64,000 bases of DNA. Source: Faecalispora sporosphaeroides DSM 1294 (GTDB lineage Bacteria > Bacillota > Clostridia > Oscillospirales > Acutalibacteraceae). The stretch covers positions 291,377 through 355,376 of the forward strand of contig KB911066.1 in NCBI GenBank assembly GCA_000383295.1. Direction: 5' to 3'. Below the pieces are notes generated by a model, which worked only from the letters and a program-made list of their open reading frames with translations, did no database searches and was not told the origin of the DNA. The position numbers were made by a program, and so were the translations under genes. Below, piece after piece: positions 26,044-34,823 of the stretch. Positions within the stretch are counted from its first letter, which is position 1. Each line of letters opens with the position of its first letter.

Positions 26044-26907
26044 TTATTCGGTAAAGTATTTGATGGTGTCTTCTCCGTACCAGGTTTCGGAGAGCTTTGA
26101 CAAAGTGCCGTTTTCACGCAGGGTCTTCAGCGCCTGCTCCACCTTTGCGGAAAGATCGGTCTGATCCTTGGCCAGGGCAAAATACGTGCCGTTGATCTTT
26201 ACGGGAGGGTTCACAGCCTTAACCTTCAGGCCCAGCTCTTTCTTGATCTCTGTAAAGCCCAGGTTGTTTGGCAGCACCAAAGCGTCGTATTGCTTGTCGC
26301 TGACAGACTTGAAACGGTCCGCAACAGAAATGCCTTCACCGGTGGTAATCGTGATCTGCTTGTCGGGATGCTCTTTGTTATAGGCGGTCAGCAGGTTGAA
26401 AATGCCGCCGTTGGGGGTGGAGGGAACCAGCTTTTTGCCTACCAGATCGTCGAGGCTTTTAATGGAATTGTCGTCTTCATTGACATAAATGTTGATCAGG
26501 CTGACGCCGTTGATCGCGTTGGGGATCAGGTATTTTTGCTCTCTTTCGGGGGTCTTATACAGGCCGCCGCCGATCAGCACATACTTGCCGGTCTCCAGGC
26601 CGATCTGGGTGGCGTCGCTCTCCACCAGTTCGACATTGAAATTGTAGTCGGGGATCAGCTCATCCACCGCCTTGAGCACGTCGACCTCATAGCCGACCTT
26701 TTCGCCCTTATCATTTTCAAAGCTCAGGGGCTTGGAGCCGGATTCCAGCGCCACATTTACGGTTTTTACCTGAGCTGCCGCGGAAGGCTCCCCTGCGCTT
26801 TGAGCGGCAGACGCGTTGGCGCCCGCGCTTTGGTTGGATGCGCAGCCGGACAGCACCCCTGCGAACAGCGCCGCCGCCAATACAGAACCAAACAGTTTCG
26901 TTTTCAT
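26044..26907 (-). CDS. Amino acid ABC transporter substrate-binding lipoprotein
   Basis: Extracellular solute receptor. MKTKLFGSVLAAALFAGVLS is followed by GCAS: a lipobox with the acylated Cys near residue 22, then an Ala/Ser-rich linker. The mature part is a SBP_bac_3 fold (VNVALESGSKPLSFENDKGE KVGYEVDVLKAVDELIPDYN and IKSLDDLVGKKLVPSTPNGG). Length 287 residues is typical. ATG 26905-26907 follows CAGGAGGAGAATTT. It belongs to the transporter operon. The ligand cannot be read from the sequence; regulation suggests cystine or a related sulfur amino acid. Confidence 0.93.
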   Translation of the reverse strand: MKTKLFGSVLAAALFAGVLSGCASNQSAGANASAAQSAGEPSAAAQVKTVNVALESGSKPLSFENDKGEKVGYEVDVLKAVDELIPDYNFNVELVESDATQIGLETGKYVLIGGGLYKTPEREQKYLIPNAINGVSLINIYVNEDDNSIKSLDDLVGKKLVPSTPNGGIFNLLTAYNKEHPDKQITITTGEGISVADRFKSVSDKQYDALVLPNNLGFTEIKKELGLKVKAVNPPVKINGTYFALAKDQTDLSAKVEQALKTLRENGTLSKLSETWYGEDTIKYFTE

Positions 26908-26964
26908 AAATTCTCCTCCTGATTTGTGTGGAAGCCACATGTTTTTCTGTTTTTGAAAGAATGA

Positions 26965-27717
26965 TTATATTTGATAAACAAAAGGCTGATAGATACAATC
27001 TAAAAACCGTTTTGTTGCCGCTTCTTTGGGCGAAAGAAAAACTTCTCGGGGCGGCCCCTGCTCCACGATAGTTCCGCCGTCCATGAAGATCACTTTGTTG
27101 GCGATGGTCTGGGCAAAGCTCATTTCGTGGGTGACCACCACCATCGTGATCCCTCTGCTCGCCACCTGCTTCATCACCGAAAGGACTTCTCCCACCAGCT
27201 CGGGGTCGAGCGAAGACGTGGGTTCGTCAAAAAGGATAACAGAGGGATTCATGGCAAGGGCCCTGGCGATCCCGACCCGCTGCTGCTGGCCGCCGGAAAG
27301 CTGATTGGGGTACGAGTCCTCCTTTCCCTCCAGCCCGACGCTTTTCAGCTGCTGTTTCGCCGTTAAAATCGCGTCCGCTTTGGGAACCTTCTGCACGGTA
27401 ATGAGGCCCTCCGTGATGTTCTCCAGAGCCGTTTTATTTTTGAACAGGTTGTAGTGCTGAAACACCATGGCCGTTTTTCTGCGCAACGCCAGAAGCTGCT
27501 TTTTGGAAGATTTTTTATAATCGTAGTGAACCTGATCGATCGTAATACTTCCCTCGTCGGCCTTCTCCAGGCCATTCATACATCGCAGCAGCGTGGTCTT
27601 GCCCGTTCCGCTTGGCCCGATAATCACCGCCACATCGCCCTGCTCCACCGTCAGATGGATGCCTTTCAAAATCTCTTTGGAAGCAAAGGATTTGCGAATA
27701 TTTTCTATGACAATCAT
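26965..27717 (-). CDS. Amino acid ABC transporter ATP-binding protein
   Basis: Drives the importer by ATP hydrolysis. The 250-residue protein has Walker [22 protein letters not shown]-loop [18 protein letters not shown], signature [20 protein letters not shown], Walker [21 protein letters not shown] and H-loop [10 protein letters not shown], all matching the GlnQ/TcyN class. ATG 27715-27717 follows GGAAGGAGGAGCAGTC. First gene of the operon. Confidence 0.95.
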   Translation of the reverse strand: MIVIENIRKSFASKEILKGIHLTVEQGDVAVIIGPSGTGKTTLLRCMNGLEKADEGSITIDQVHYDYKKSSKKQLLALRRKTAMVFQHYNLFKNKTALENITEGLITVQKVPKADAILTAKQQLKSVGLEGKEDSYPNQLSGGQQQRVGIARALAMNPSVILFDEPTSSLDPELVGEVLSVMKQVASRGITMVVVTHEMSFAQTIANKVIFMDGGTIVEQGPPREVFLSPKEAATKRFLDCIYQPFVYQI

Positions 27718-27770
27718 GACTGCTCCTCCTTCCACAACTCCGGATTTTTCACTTTAGCACCGCACTAAAA

Positions 27771-27790
27771 CATACTAATCTTATATGGTT
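27771..27790 (-). promoter_or_regulatory. Operator-like dyad upstream of the ABC operon, shared with cysK
   Basis: On the minus strand AACCATATAA is followed by GATTAGTATG, giving CATA-N9-TATG at 27771-27787. The same 24-bp segment in the cysK upstream region matches at 18 of 24 positions. A -10 like TATAAG lies inside it. It is likely a regulator site common to both units. Confidence 0.55.
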
Positions 27791-27799
27791 AAGATGCTT

Positions 27800-28435
27800 T
27801 GTTTAATAAAGAATACGTTGCGCACCGCAATAAGTCAACACTTTTTTCACAAAAAAAGATTTTTTATTCAAGTTTTTCTAAAATACATGTATGTTTTATA
27901 ATTTTTTGGTTACATTCATAGGTTGCGTCAGAAGAAAAGAGGATCAGAAGCCCGGGCCGCGACGACACCGAGGCGCTTTTTCGACGGCTCGTCTGTTCCC
28001 GCCTTTCTTTCAAACTGGAGGAAGCGTAAAACAAAGGACCGGATTCGGTTTTTCGTTTTCACGCCGACGGGGCTGCTGTAACATGCATCTACCGAAAAAC
28101 AGTGCGCAAAAATGCGCTTTGATCTGGCTGCCATGCCAGATCAAAGCGCATTTCTTGTTTTTTCGGATGCTTTTATCGTACCGTTGCAAAATTGTTTTCA
28201 GAAACGGTTCGCGGTGAAAAAGCGCATCTTTTTTGTGAAGCTCATATTTCAAAGAGAATAGTTTTATACAGTGTTACGTATTTTACGGCGCGTTTGATCC
28301 CTGATATGATAAAGAAGGGAAAACGAACCGATCCGGGCAGCACGGAACCGCCGAAGCGTTTTGAGACAGAGCGGTGGTTTTTGCACGGAGATGTCCAAAG
28401 AAACGATATGAAACCAATACGAAAAGGAGAGATGG
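27800..28435. other. Long gene-free region containing an orphan 19-bp hairpin
   Basis: No gene is supported in about 640 bp. Its main feature is a perfect 19-bp stem at 28110-28128 and 28135-28153 (core GCGCTTTGATCTGGC), loop of 6, followed by CTTGTTTTTT; it looks like an intrinsic terminator but no plus-strand gene precedes it. A small RNA upstream is possible. Confidence 0.45.
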
Positions 28436-29227
28436 ATGATGGAACTCGGGCTCAAGGGAAAAGGAGCGCTGGTCATGGCTTCCAGCAGCGGGCTGGGGAA
28501 AGCGATTGCGCTGGAGCTGTGCCGGGAGGGTGCGAAGGTAATGCTGTTCAGTCCGTTTGAAGAGCAGCTCAGGGAGGCACAGGCTGAAATCGCAAAGGAA
28601 ACCGGCAATCAGCCGGAATTCTTTACCGGCAGCATCACCAATGCGCAGGACATTGAGAATCTGGTTCAAGCAACCGTGGAAAAATGCGGCCCGATCTTCG
28701 CTTTGGTCAACAATACGGGCGGCCCGAAGCCCGGCGTATTCGACGCATTTTCCGATCAGGACTGGCAGGACGCCTACGAGCTCTGCCTGCTCTCGTACAT
28801 CCGCACCATCCGCGCGGTTCTGCCCTCCATGCGCCAAAACGGCGGCGGGCGCATTCTCTGCTCCACCTCGTCCTCCGTGAAGGCGGTGCTGGATAACCTG
28901 ATCCTGTCCAACACCTTCCGCATGGGCGTGATGGGCCTTGCGAAAACGCTTTCGCAGGAGCTGGGCAAGGATCACATTCTGGTCAATGTGATCGGCCCCG
29001 GCCGCATCGGCACAGCCAGAATCGACCAGCTCGACGCCATCCGCGCGCAGAAGCTGGGGATCACCGTGGAGGAATTGCAGCGGCAGACCTGCCAAACCAT
29101 CCCCCTGGGCCGCTACGGCAAGCCGGAGGAATACGGAAGGCTCGCGGCGTTCCTTTGCTCCGAGGCCAACACCTTTATCACCGGGCAGACCGTGCTGGCA
29201 GACGGCGGCATGGTCAAGGCGTTTTAG
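28436..29227 (+). CDS. SDR-family oxidoreductase with atypical active site
   Basis: The 263-residue Rossmann enzyme has the cofactor motif VMASSSGLGKAIALELCREG (a variant of TGxxxGxG), the VNNTGGPKPG loop (NNAG-like), catalytic-Ser region ILCSTSSSVKAVLDNLILSN, and the C-terminal QTVLADGGMVKAF. The usual YxxxK is absent: the corresponding region reads LSNTFRMGVMG. A known SDR branch shows this change (SNAVRAG-type), so it is a family trait, not damage. It is probably a 3-oxoacyl-reductase-like protein of unknown substrate. Start ATGATG follows AAAGGAGAGATGG. It converges with the LysR gene. Confidence 0.88.
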   Translation: MMELGLKGKGALVMASSSGLGKAIALELCREGAKVMLFSPFEEQLREAQAEIAKETGNQPEFFTGSITNAQDIENLVQATVEKCGPIFALVNNTGGPKPGVFDAFSDQDWQDAYELCLLSYIRTIRAVLPSMRQNGGGRILCSTSSSVKAVLDNLILSNTFRMGVMGLAKTLSQELGKDHILVNVIGPGRIGTARIDQLDAIRAQKLGITVEELQRQTCQTIPLGRYGKPEEYGRLAAFLCSEANTFITGQTVLADGGMVKAF

Positions 29228-30219
29228 AACTCATCCGACGCGCCGCCGAACAGCACGCCGGAGTCTGCCTTTTTGGGGGCCAGCGTCTGGTTCTTCATAA
29301 AGGCGATCAGCTTTTTCTGCACCTCGCTCGACTGTTTTTTGCGGTATGAGAGAAAGATGTTCCGCGTGGCAAGCGGATCGTCGAGCTGGTAAAAAATCAC
29401 CTTGTCCGTATGCGTCACATATTCGGGAATGGTAGAGCGCAGAAACGAAACGCCCCTCCCCTCACAAACCAGGTAATAGGCGGTCATCATCTGCGTGAGG
29501 TATAAAGAGGTTTTGGGAACAAAGTCGGCGTTTTTGCAAATGGCAATGCTCCTCTTGTAAATATCATTCCCCGGCGTCAGCATAATGAATTCTTCCTCAG
29601 AAAACGCCGAGAGGGGAACCGGCGGCTTTCGGCGCCCTTTCTCGCGGCGCAGTAAAAATTCGTCGAAGGTGTAGCCGAACTCTTTCAGCCGGCCGTTGAT
29701 TTCAAACTCGGCCGGAACCGCCAGAATGATTTCCTCTGTCGCCCACGGTATGGAGTGGAGCAGGTTTTTATCGGGGCCTTCCGCCTCCAGAAGAAAATCC
29801 AGCTTGTCCTCCAGCAGGCGTTCGGTCAGCATGGGGCTGCTGCCCTCGGAAAAAGTGACGACGACATGGGGGTACTTCTCGCGGAATTCCGCCAGCATAT
29901 TGGGCAGCACATAGGTGCAGAAAAACATGGAGCTGCCGATGCGCAGCTGGGTTTCGAGGGAATGAGCCATCGTTTCAAAATGCCGCTGCATTTCTTCTTC
30001 AATCGCCATGATCTTCTCAACCTGCTCAATATAATACTGCCCGGCGTCCGTCAGGCTGATCGGGTTGGTACTGCGGTTAAACAAAGGGGTTTGCAGCTCC
30101 TGCTCCGCCTTTTTCACGGCGGAGCTCAGCCAGGGCTGAGAGACGTACAGCTTGCGGGCCGCTTTGGAAAAGCTGCGTTCCTGGTAAACGGCGTAAACGT
30201 ACTTCATGTAAGGCATCAT
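29224..30219 (-). CDS. LysR-family transcriptional regulator
   Basis: The 331-residue protein begins MMPYMKYVYAVYQERSFSKA then ARKLYVSQPWLSSAVKKAEQ and ELQTPLFNRSTNPISLTDAG, the standard LysR winged HTH, followed by a substrate-binding domain (ETQLRIGSSMFFCTYVLPNM). It is divergent from the aminotransferase gene (30457), whose expression it may control; the 237-bp spacer would hold its sites. The end of this gene overlaps that of the convergent SDR gene by 4 bp. Confidence 0.92.
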   Translation of the reverse strand: MMPYMKYVYAVYQERSFSKAARKLYVSQPWLSSAVKKAEQELQTPLFNRSTNPISLTDAGQYYIEQVEKIMAIEEEMQRHFETMAHSLETQLRIGSSMFFCTYVLPNMLAEFREKYPHVVVTFSEGSSPMLTERLLEDKLDFLLEAEGPDKNLLHSIPWATEEIILAVPAEFEINGRLKEFGYTFDEFLLRREKGRRKPPVPLSAFSEEEFIMLTPGNDIYKRSIAICKNADFVPKTSLYLTQMMTAYYLVCEGRGVSFLRSTIPEYVTHTDKVIFYQLDDPLATRNIFLSYRKKQSSEVQKKLIAFMKNQTLAPKKADSGVLFGGASDEF

Positions 30220-30456
30220 GGCGCTTCGCTCCTTTGAATCAATCCGCCGTGAGGCGGCGGGCGGCAGAACGGCGGCAAGCCGGCTGCTTTCTCTGCTCCA
30301 TTATAAAACAAAATCTAACAAAGAGATAGTCAATTTCACTGTAAAATCATTAGGCGCAGGCGCAGCGGACTTCTCCCCCCGCCGCAGACGGGAAAGAAAT
30401 CGGCCGCTTGCTTCAGGAAACGTAACTGTAACATGACTGATGAGAGGATGATCGGG

Positions 30457-31635
30457 ATGAACAAAAAAATTGCCGCCCGCATGGATATGCTGGAGCCCTC
30501 CGGAATTCGCAAGGTGAATGAGAAGGCGCTGGCCATGGAGCGGGCCGGAGAAAAGGTTCTCCACTTTGAGATCGGCCGCCCGGATTTTGATACGCCGGAA
30601 TACATTAAAAAGGCCTGCGAAAAGAGTCTGGAAGCGGGAGATGTGTTCTACACCTCGAACTTCGGCTCCATGGAGCTGCGCACCGCGATTGCGGAAAAGC
30701 TCAGAAAGCAGAACCATATCGATTACAAGCCCACAGAGATTCTTGTGACGGTCGGGCTTTCCGAAGCCGTGTTCGACGTTCTCTGCTCCATTTTAGACGA
30801 GGGGGATGAAATTCTGGTGCCCGATCCGGTGTGGATCAACTACAAAAATGTTCCCCGCCTGCTGGGTGCGGTACCGGTCAGCTTTGGGCTCAAGGAAGAA
30901 ACCGGGTTCCAGATTGACCTGGCCGAGGTTCGTTCTAAGGTGACCGGCAAGACGAAGGCGCTCGTGCTGATTTCCCCGAACAACCCGACCGGCGGCGTTC
31001 TTTCGGAAGAAACCCTGCGCGGCCTTGCGGAAATCGCCATTGAAAACGACCTGATGGTCATTGCGGATGAAGTGTATGAGCGCCTGGTGTTTGACGGTGA
31101 GCGCCACATTTCCATTGCGTCTCTGCCGGGAATGAAGGAGCGCACCTTCACGATGAACGGCCTTTCCAAGGCGTATTCCATGACGGGCTGGCGCCTTGGC
31201 TACGTGGCGGCGCCCGAGGAGTACATTGCCGTGCTGAATAAGATTCATCAGCACAACACCACCTGTGCGCCGTCGTTTGTGCAGACGGCCTCAATCACCG
31301 CACTGCGCGACGAAACCGACGAGGTGGAAAGGATGGTGGCGGAATACAGCCGCCGCCGGGACTATGCGGTGCGTGCGATCAACGGGATCCCCGGCCTGAG
31401 CTGCCAAACCCCAAAGGGCGCGTTCTATATCTTCATCAACGCGAAGAAGCTCGGCGTGTCCTCCGCGCGGCTCGCGGATTACCTGCTCGATCACGCGAAA
31501 ATTGCGATGGTTCCCGGCGATGTGTTCGGCCCCGGCGGCGAGGGCTATCTGCGGATGTCCTTTGCGAACAGCTACGAAAATATCATCGAGGGCTGCGAGC
31601 GCCTGCGCAGAGCGGTAGAAGAGCTGCGCGGATAA
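30457..31635 (+). CDS. Pyridoxal phosphate-dependent class I/II aminotransferase
   Basis: The 392-residue fold type I enzyme contains VLHFEIGRPDFDTPEYIKKA, ISPNNPTGGVLSEETLRGLA, IADEVYERLVFDGERHI and the PLP lysine in TMNGLSKAYSMTGWRLGYVA. The C-terminal Arg region is GYLRMSFANSYENI. These are the aspartate/aromatic aminotransferase (AspC-like) motifs. ATG at 30457 follows GAGAGGATGATCGGG; ATG 30433 is possible but lacks a ribosome site. It is divergent to LysR and followed by an FAH-family gene 215 bp on, which suggests an amino or keto acid catabolic unit. Substrate unknown. Confidence 0.93.
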   Translation: MNKKIAARMDMLEPSGIRKVNEKALAMERAGEKVLHFEIGRPDFDTPEYIKKACEKSLEAGDVFYTSNFGSMELRTAIAEKLRKQNHIDYKPTEILVTVGLSEAVFDVLCSILDEGDEILVPDPVWINYKNVPRLLGAVPVSFGLKEETGFQIDLAEVRSKVTGKTKALVLISPNNPTGGVLSEETLRGLAEIAIENDLMVIADEVYERLVFDGERHISIASLPGMKERTFTMNGLSKAYSMTGWRLGYVAAPEEYIAVLNKIHQHNTTCAPSFVQTASITALRDETDEVERMVAEYSRRRDYAVRAINGIPGLSCQTPKGAFYIFINAKKLGVSSARLADYLLDHAKIAMVPGDVFGPGGEGYLRMSFANSYENIIEGCERLRRAVEELRG

Positions 31636-31849
31636 AAGCCAAAAGTGCCAAAGAACCGTTTTTGCCCGGGCGGGGTCTTTGCAGCGCCGCCCGAAACGCC
31701 GCCAAAAGCGCAGAAAAACGACTGTATCCGCACCATCCAATGAGAGCCAAAAACGAAAATAATTTTCGTCGATAGAATAAGACGGGCTCTATCTGAAAGA
31801 AAATCGCGGCCGCAAAGCTGCAATTCAATATGGGAAAGGAAGACAGAAC

Positions 31850-32779
31850 ATGAGATTTGTAACCATTCGTCTGGAGGAACAGGAGGTTGCCGCCGTAGTC
31901 ACCTCGAAGGGAGCCCTGCCGGTTTTCCGCATCAATCAGTGGAAGGGCACCGCGTGGAAAACCGAGCTGTATGACCTGATCTGCGCGGAGCAGGTTCCCG
32001 GCCTCACCGCCTGGTACAATGCAGGCGGAAAAGAAGAACTCGAACGCATTCCGGGGGTTGTCCCCGCCGATGAGGCAGTATACGCCCCGCTGTACCGCAA
32101 CCCACCCCGCATTTTCGGAATCGGCCTGAACTATGTGGATCACGCGGGCGATCTGGGCGAAAACGCCCCGGTCGGCTTCCCGGGCAGCTTCTATAAGCCG
32201 GCTTCCAGCATTGTGGGCCCGGGGGACGACGTGTGCATCCCCGCCCTGCCCGAAGCGCAGAAAACCACCGGCGAGGCCGAGCTGGGCATCATTCTCGGCA
32301 AAAAATGCAAATTCATCGACGAAGAGCACTGGATGGACTATATCGTCGGCTACACCACGATTCTCGACATGACCGAGGAATCCATTCTGCGCCAGAACCC
32401 GCGCTTTCTCACGCTCGTGAAGGGCTTTGATACCTTTTTCAGCTTCGGCCCCCAGCTCGTCACTCCCGACGAGGTGGACGACGTTTTGCAGCTCGAGGTT
32501 CAGACCGTGCACAACGGTGAGGTTCACGCGAAGAATATTGTCAACAACATGACCCATAAGCCGGCGCGTCTGGTTTCGCTGGTGTCTCACCTGCAGGGCT
32601 GGCTGCCGGGAGACATCCTCTCCACCGGAACGCCGCGGGCCGTGCACATTGAAGACGGCGACACCATCGAGTGCCGCATCCATGGCCCGAACGGATTTTC
32701 CATGGAGCCGCTGGTTAACCCGGTGGTGGACTTAAAGCTGTGTAAACCGGCGGATGATCCCCATCAAAACGGACAGTGA
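31850..32779 (+). CDS. Fumarylacetoacetate hydrolase-family protein
   Basis: Likely a metal-dependent hydrolase, decarboxylase or isomerase of acylpyruvate-like acids. The 309-residue protein has RIFGIGLNYVDHAGDLGENA, FYKPASSIVGPGDDVCIP, the metal-binding TTGEAELGIILGKKCKFIDE (E-x-E), and the C-terminal PGDILSTGTPRAVHIEDGD loop. Typical FAH core length with a short N-terminal domain. ATG follows GGAAAGGAAGACAGAAC. Same direction as the aminotransferase; probably the same pathway or operon. A bidirectional terminator follows. Confidence 0.92.
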   Translation: MRFVTIRLEEQEVAAVVTSKGALPVFRINQWKGTAWKTELYDLICAEQVPGLTAWYNAGGKEELERIPGVVPADEAVYAPLYRNPPRIFGIGLNYVDHAGDLGENAPVGFPGSFYKPASSIVGPGDDVCIPALPEAQKTTGEAELGIILGKKCKFIDEEHWMDYIVGYTTILDMTEESILRQNPRFLTLVKGFDTFFSFGPQLVTPDEVDDVLQLEVQTVHNGEVHAKNIVNNMTHKPARLVSLVSHLQGWLPGDILSTGTPRAVHIEDGDTIECRIHGPNGFSMEPLVNPVVDLKLCKPADDPHQNGQ

Positions 32780-32841
32780 AAAGGCTGCTGTGTAAAGTTG
32801 TAGAATGAAGGCCGCGGACTCCTTTTTGAAAAACGGGTACA

Positions 32842-32886
32842 AAAAAACCTCCTGCTGTAGAATGAACCTACGACAGGAGGTTTTTT
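32842..32886. terminator. Bidirectional terminator between the FAH gene and DUF4363 gene
   Basis: AAAAAACCTCCTG (32842-32854) with CAGGAGGTTTTTT (32874-32886); a further TGTAG/CCTAC pairing extends the stem. It separates convergent genes. Confidence 0.75.
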
Positions 32887-32986
32887 ACTGCCCGGAAAGC
32901 ATACCGGCAAACAGCGATGCAAAAGAGCCCCAGCGCCGTGCGCGGCAGCAGGGCCGCGGCGGCTGAGAGCGCTTTGCACCCCGAAT

Positions 32987-33367
32987 TCATAAGATGTTGT
33001 TCATGTACGGCATTTCGGTATCCATTAGTGTGTGGAGCTGATTCAGCGCGCGGTTGCACTCCGCCCGCGCTTCGTCCTCGGTTCCGCTCTTTAAAAAAGA
33101 CTGTGTGGTGGAAAGCGTCTGGCTGACTGTTTCAAGACGTTCATGAGGAATAAAATAAGACATCAAATGATGATACCCGTGCCAGGTATTGACCACCTGC
33201 TGAATCAGCGCTCTGGATTGCTCGGTATCCCCGCTGTCCATGGTGTCCTGAACCTGTACCAGCATTTCAGTAACCTCGGTAGTCATGCGCGACACCTCAT
33301 TCATTCCCCAGAAACTGCCCCCGAAAAGGATTACCAGAATCGCCAGCGCTGCCCAGATACGATTCAT
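32987..33367 (-). CDS. DUF4363-like small membrane-anchored protein
   Basis: A 126-residue protein with an N-terminal anchor (WAALAILVILFGGSFWGMNE) and an outer helical domain (VTEMLVQVQDTMDSGDTEQS, WHGYHHLMSYFIPHERLETV). DUF4363 proteins have this size and layout and usually follow a DUF421 gene, as here: the stop of the DUF421 gene overlaps this start (33364-33367). Function unknown; co-occurrence suggests the two act together in the envelope. Confidence 0.8.
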   Translation of the reverse strand: MNRIWAALAILVILFGGSFWGMNEVSRMTTEVTEMLVQVQDTMDSGDTEQSRALIQQVVNTWHGYHHLMSYFIPHERLETVSQTLSTTQSFLKSGTEDEARAECNRALNQLHTLMDTEMPYMNNIL

Positions 33368-34044
33368 TGTGTTTTCCCTTCCTTTTTAATGATTTGAAAA
33401 TCCCCCGCCGTGTTCGCGGTCATCAGGAATACCTGGTCGGCGGTCAGATTTTTGCCTTTCAGCACGCCTTCTACCCACGCGACGGATTTTTTGCACAGCT
33501 TGGCGGAGGTTTCGGAAATCACGCCGTCGCTGATCACAACGGTTTCGATTCCCGTATCGGGAACCACCAGCTGGAGCATATCCGGCGTGACGGATTCCTT
33601 GCCGGGCTTTTTGATCACGCTCAGTTTGCCGTTTGTTTCCACAATGGCATAGGCTACGTCTGAAATGGAAACAATGCTGTTCTGGCGCAGGTCTTCAAAT
33701 AAATCTTCGGTCGTCATGCGCAGGCGGCGCAGCTCGTTCTGCTGAATTTTCCCGTCATTGATGACAACGATCGGCCGCCCGCAGATCACCTTGCGGAAAC
33801 GGCCGCTTTTCAGCATTAAGACAGACAGAATGATTTCAATCGCAACCAGCATAAAAATAGGCACCAGCCCGCTGACCAGGGGCTGGCCCGTGTTCTGCAT
33901 CGGGATGGATGCAATGTCTGAAATGAGAAGCGTCACCACCAGCTCCGACGTTTGCAGCTCACTGATCTGGCGCTTGCCCATCAATCTGACGGCAAATATG
34001 ATGACAAGATACAACAGAAACGTCCGAATCAAAGAAATGATCAT
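33364..34044 (-). CDS. DUF421 domain membrane protein (YetF/YcaP-like)
   Basis: The 226-residue protein has three N-terminal helices (ISLIRTFLLYLVIIFAVRLM, ELVVTLLISDIASIPMQNTG and PIFMLVAIEIILSVLMLKSG) and a cytoplasmic domain with PIVVINDGKIQQNELRRLRM and VAYAIVETNGKLSVIKKPGK. This is the DUF421/DUF3290-associated YetF fold. It is linked by overlap to the DUF4363 gene downstream. Some members in spore-formers are spore membrane proteins; that role is not shown here. Confidence 0.9.
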   Translation of the reverse strand: MIISLIRTFLLYLVIIFAVRLMGKRQISELQTSELVVTLLISDIASIPMQNTGQPLVSGLVPIFMLVAIEIILSVLMLKSGRFRKVICGRPIVVINDGKIQQNELRRLRMTTEDLFEDLRQNSIVSISDVAYAIVETNGKLSVIKKPGKESVTPDMLQLVVPDTGIETVVISDGVISETSAKLCKKSVAWVEGVLKGKNLTADQVFLMTANTAGDFQIIKKEGKTQ

Positions 34045-34207
34045 TTTTTATCACCTAGCATCTATTTTGGCCTTCCGCACCTGTTTTATACGGCAGCGCA
34101 GCTTGTCCAAAAGACGGAAAAGGCGCGCTTTCAAACACCTGAATATACGCGCACCATTCTGAAAATCTGTTTGTCTGCCGCATTGCCGGTATGAATACAG
34201 CAAACGC

Positions 34208-34237
34208 TTGACACTGCATCCGGCCGGATGCTACACT
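34208..34237 (+). promoter_or_regulatory. Promoter with 16-bp palindrome in its spacer
   Basis: -35 TTGACA (34208-34213), 18-bp spacer, -10 TACACT (34232-34237). The spacer contains the perfect palindrome GCATCCGGCCGGATGC (34216-34231). It precedes the 148-residue ORF by about 40 bp. Operator position suggests repression or a MerR-like mode. Confidence 0.6.
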
Positions 34238-34274
34238 GTGCTTATATCTATTTATGTCAGCAATGGAGAACCAT

Positions 34275-34721
34275 ATGGAGTTTGCAAAATTATATCAAAA
34301 ACTGGAAACAACAGATAGGTGTGCTTTCTACCAAGTGGATGCTGATTTCCTGCTGGAGACCCTTCAAATGAGAAAGGACGATCTTCCCGATTGTCTTCGG
34401 ATCTACAGTACAATCTCTCAATGGTTCGGAACCTCTCTGCGAAGCGGGGTATGGACTTATTATGAAATGGAAGACATGCGGGAATTACAATTAACAGCAC
34501 AATATTTATCCGGCGATTCGTGGAAAGAGCTATACCGTATGTTTTGTCTGGGTATCCATGCCTATCAGTCTCCTCAATTCATTGGAAATTTTAACTATCC
34601 CCGTGAATGGATCGATGAATCGTCTTCCATTGACGAATGGATTATGAAAAACGAGCAGAAGCTGTACGAGTGGCAAAGAGAATTTTTACTTGAGCACAGA
34701 GATGAAATTTGCTCTTTGTAA
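34275..34721 (+). CDS. Hypothetical acidic protein, 148 residues
   Basis: Not recognised. It reads MEFAKLYQKLETTDRCAFYQ, with WFGTSLRSGVWTYYEMEDMR, FCLGIHAYQSPQFIGNFNYP and a helical C terminus EQKLYEWQREFLLEHRDEIC. It is acidic and soluble, rich in aromatic residues. I chose ATG 34275 because GGAG lies 6 bases upstream; ATG 34263 is possible. Lower GC than its neighbours, which suggests later acquisition. It has its own promoter with a palindromic operator and a very strong terminator, so it is a self-contained unit. Confidence 0.75.
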   Translation: MEFAKLYQKLETTDRCAFYQVDADFLLETLQMRKDDLPDCLRIYSTISQWFGTSLRSGVWTYYEMEDMRELQLTAQYLSGDSWKELYRMFCLGIHAYQSPQFIGNFNYPREWIDESSSIDEWIMKNEQKLYEWQREFLLEHRDEICSL

Positions 34722-34735
34722 CACCGCAGCAATGA

Positions 34736-34773
34736 GCGGGGTCTGCGGAATCAAGTGATTCCGCAGACCCCGC
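34736..34773. terminator. Strong hairpin terminator between the 148-residue ORF and asnB
   Basis: Perfect 18-bp stem: 34736-34753 and 34756-34773 with a 2-base loop (core GGGGTCTGCGGAATCA), then TGTTATTCC. It serves convergent genes. Confidence 0.65.
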
Positions 34774-34823
34774 TGTTATTCCTTATGAAGCATATCGCTT
34801 CATAGAGGCTTTTGCCGGCTGCG

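Noticed and set aside
30832-31254. Frames antisense to the aminotransferase gene
   Set aside because: Composition shadows; the plus strand has the full set of aminotransferase motifs.
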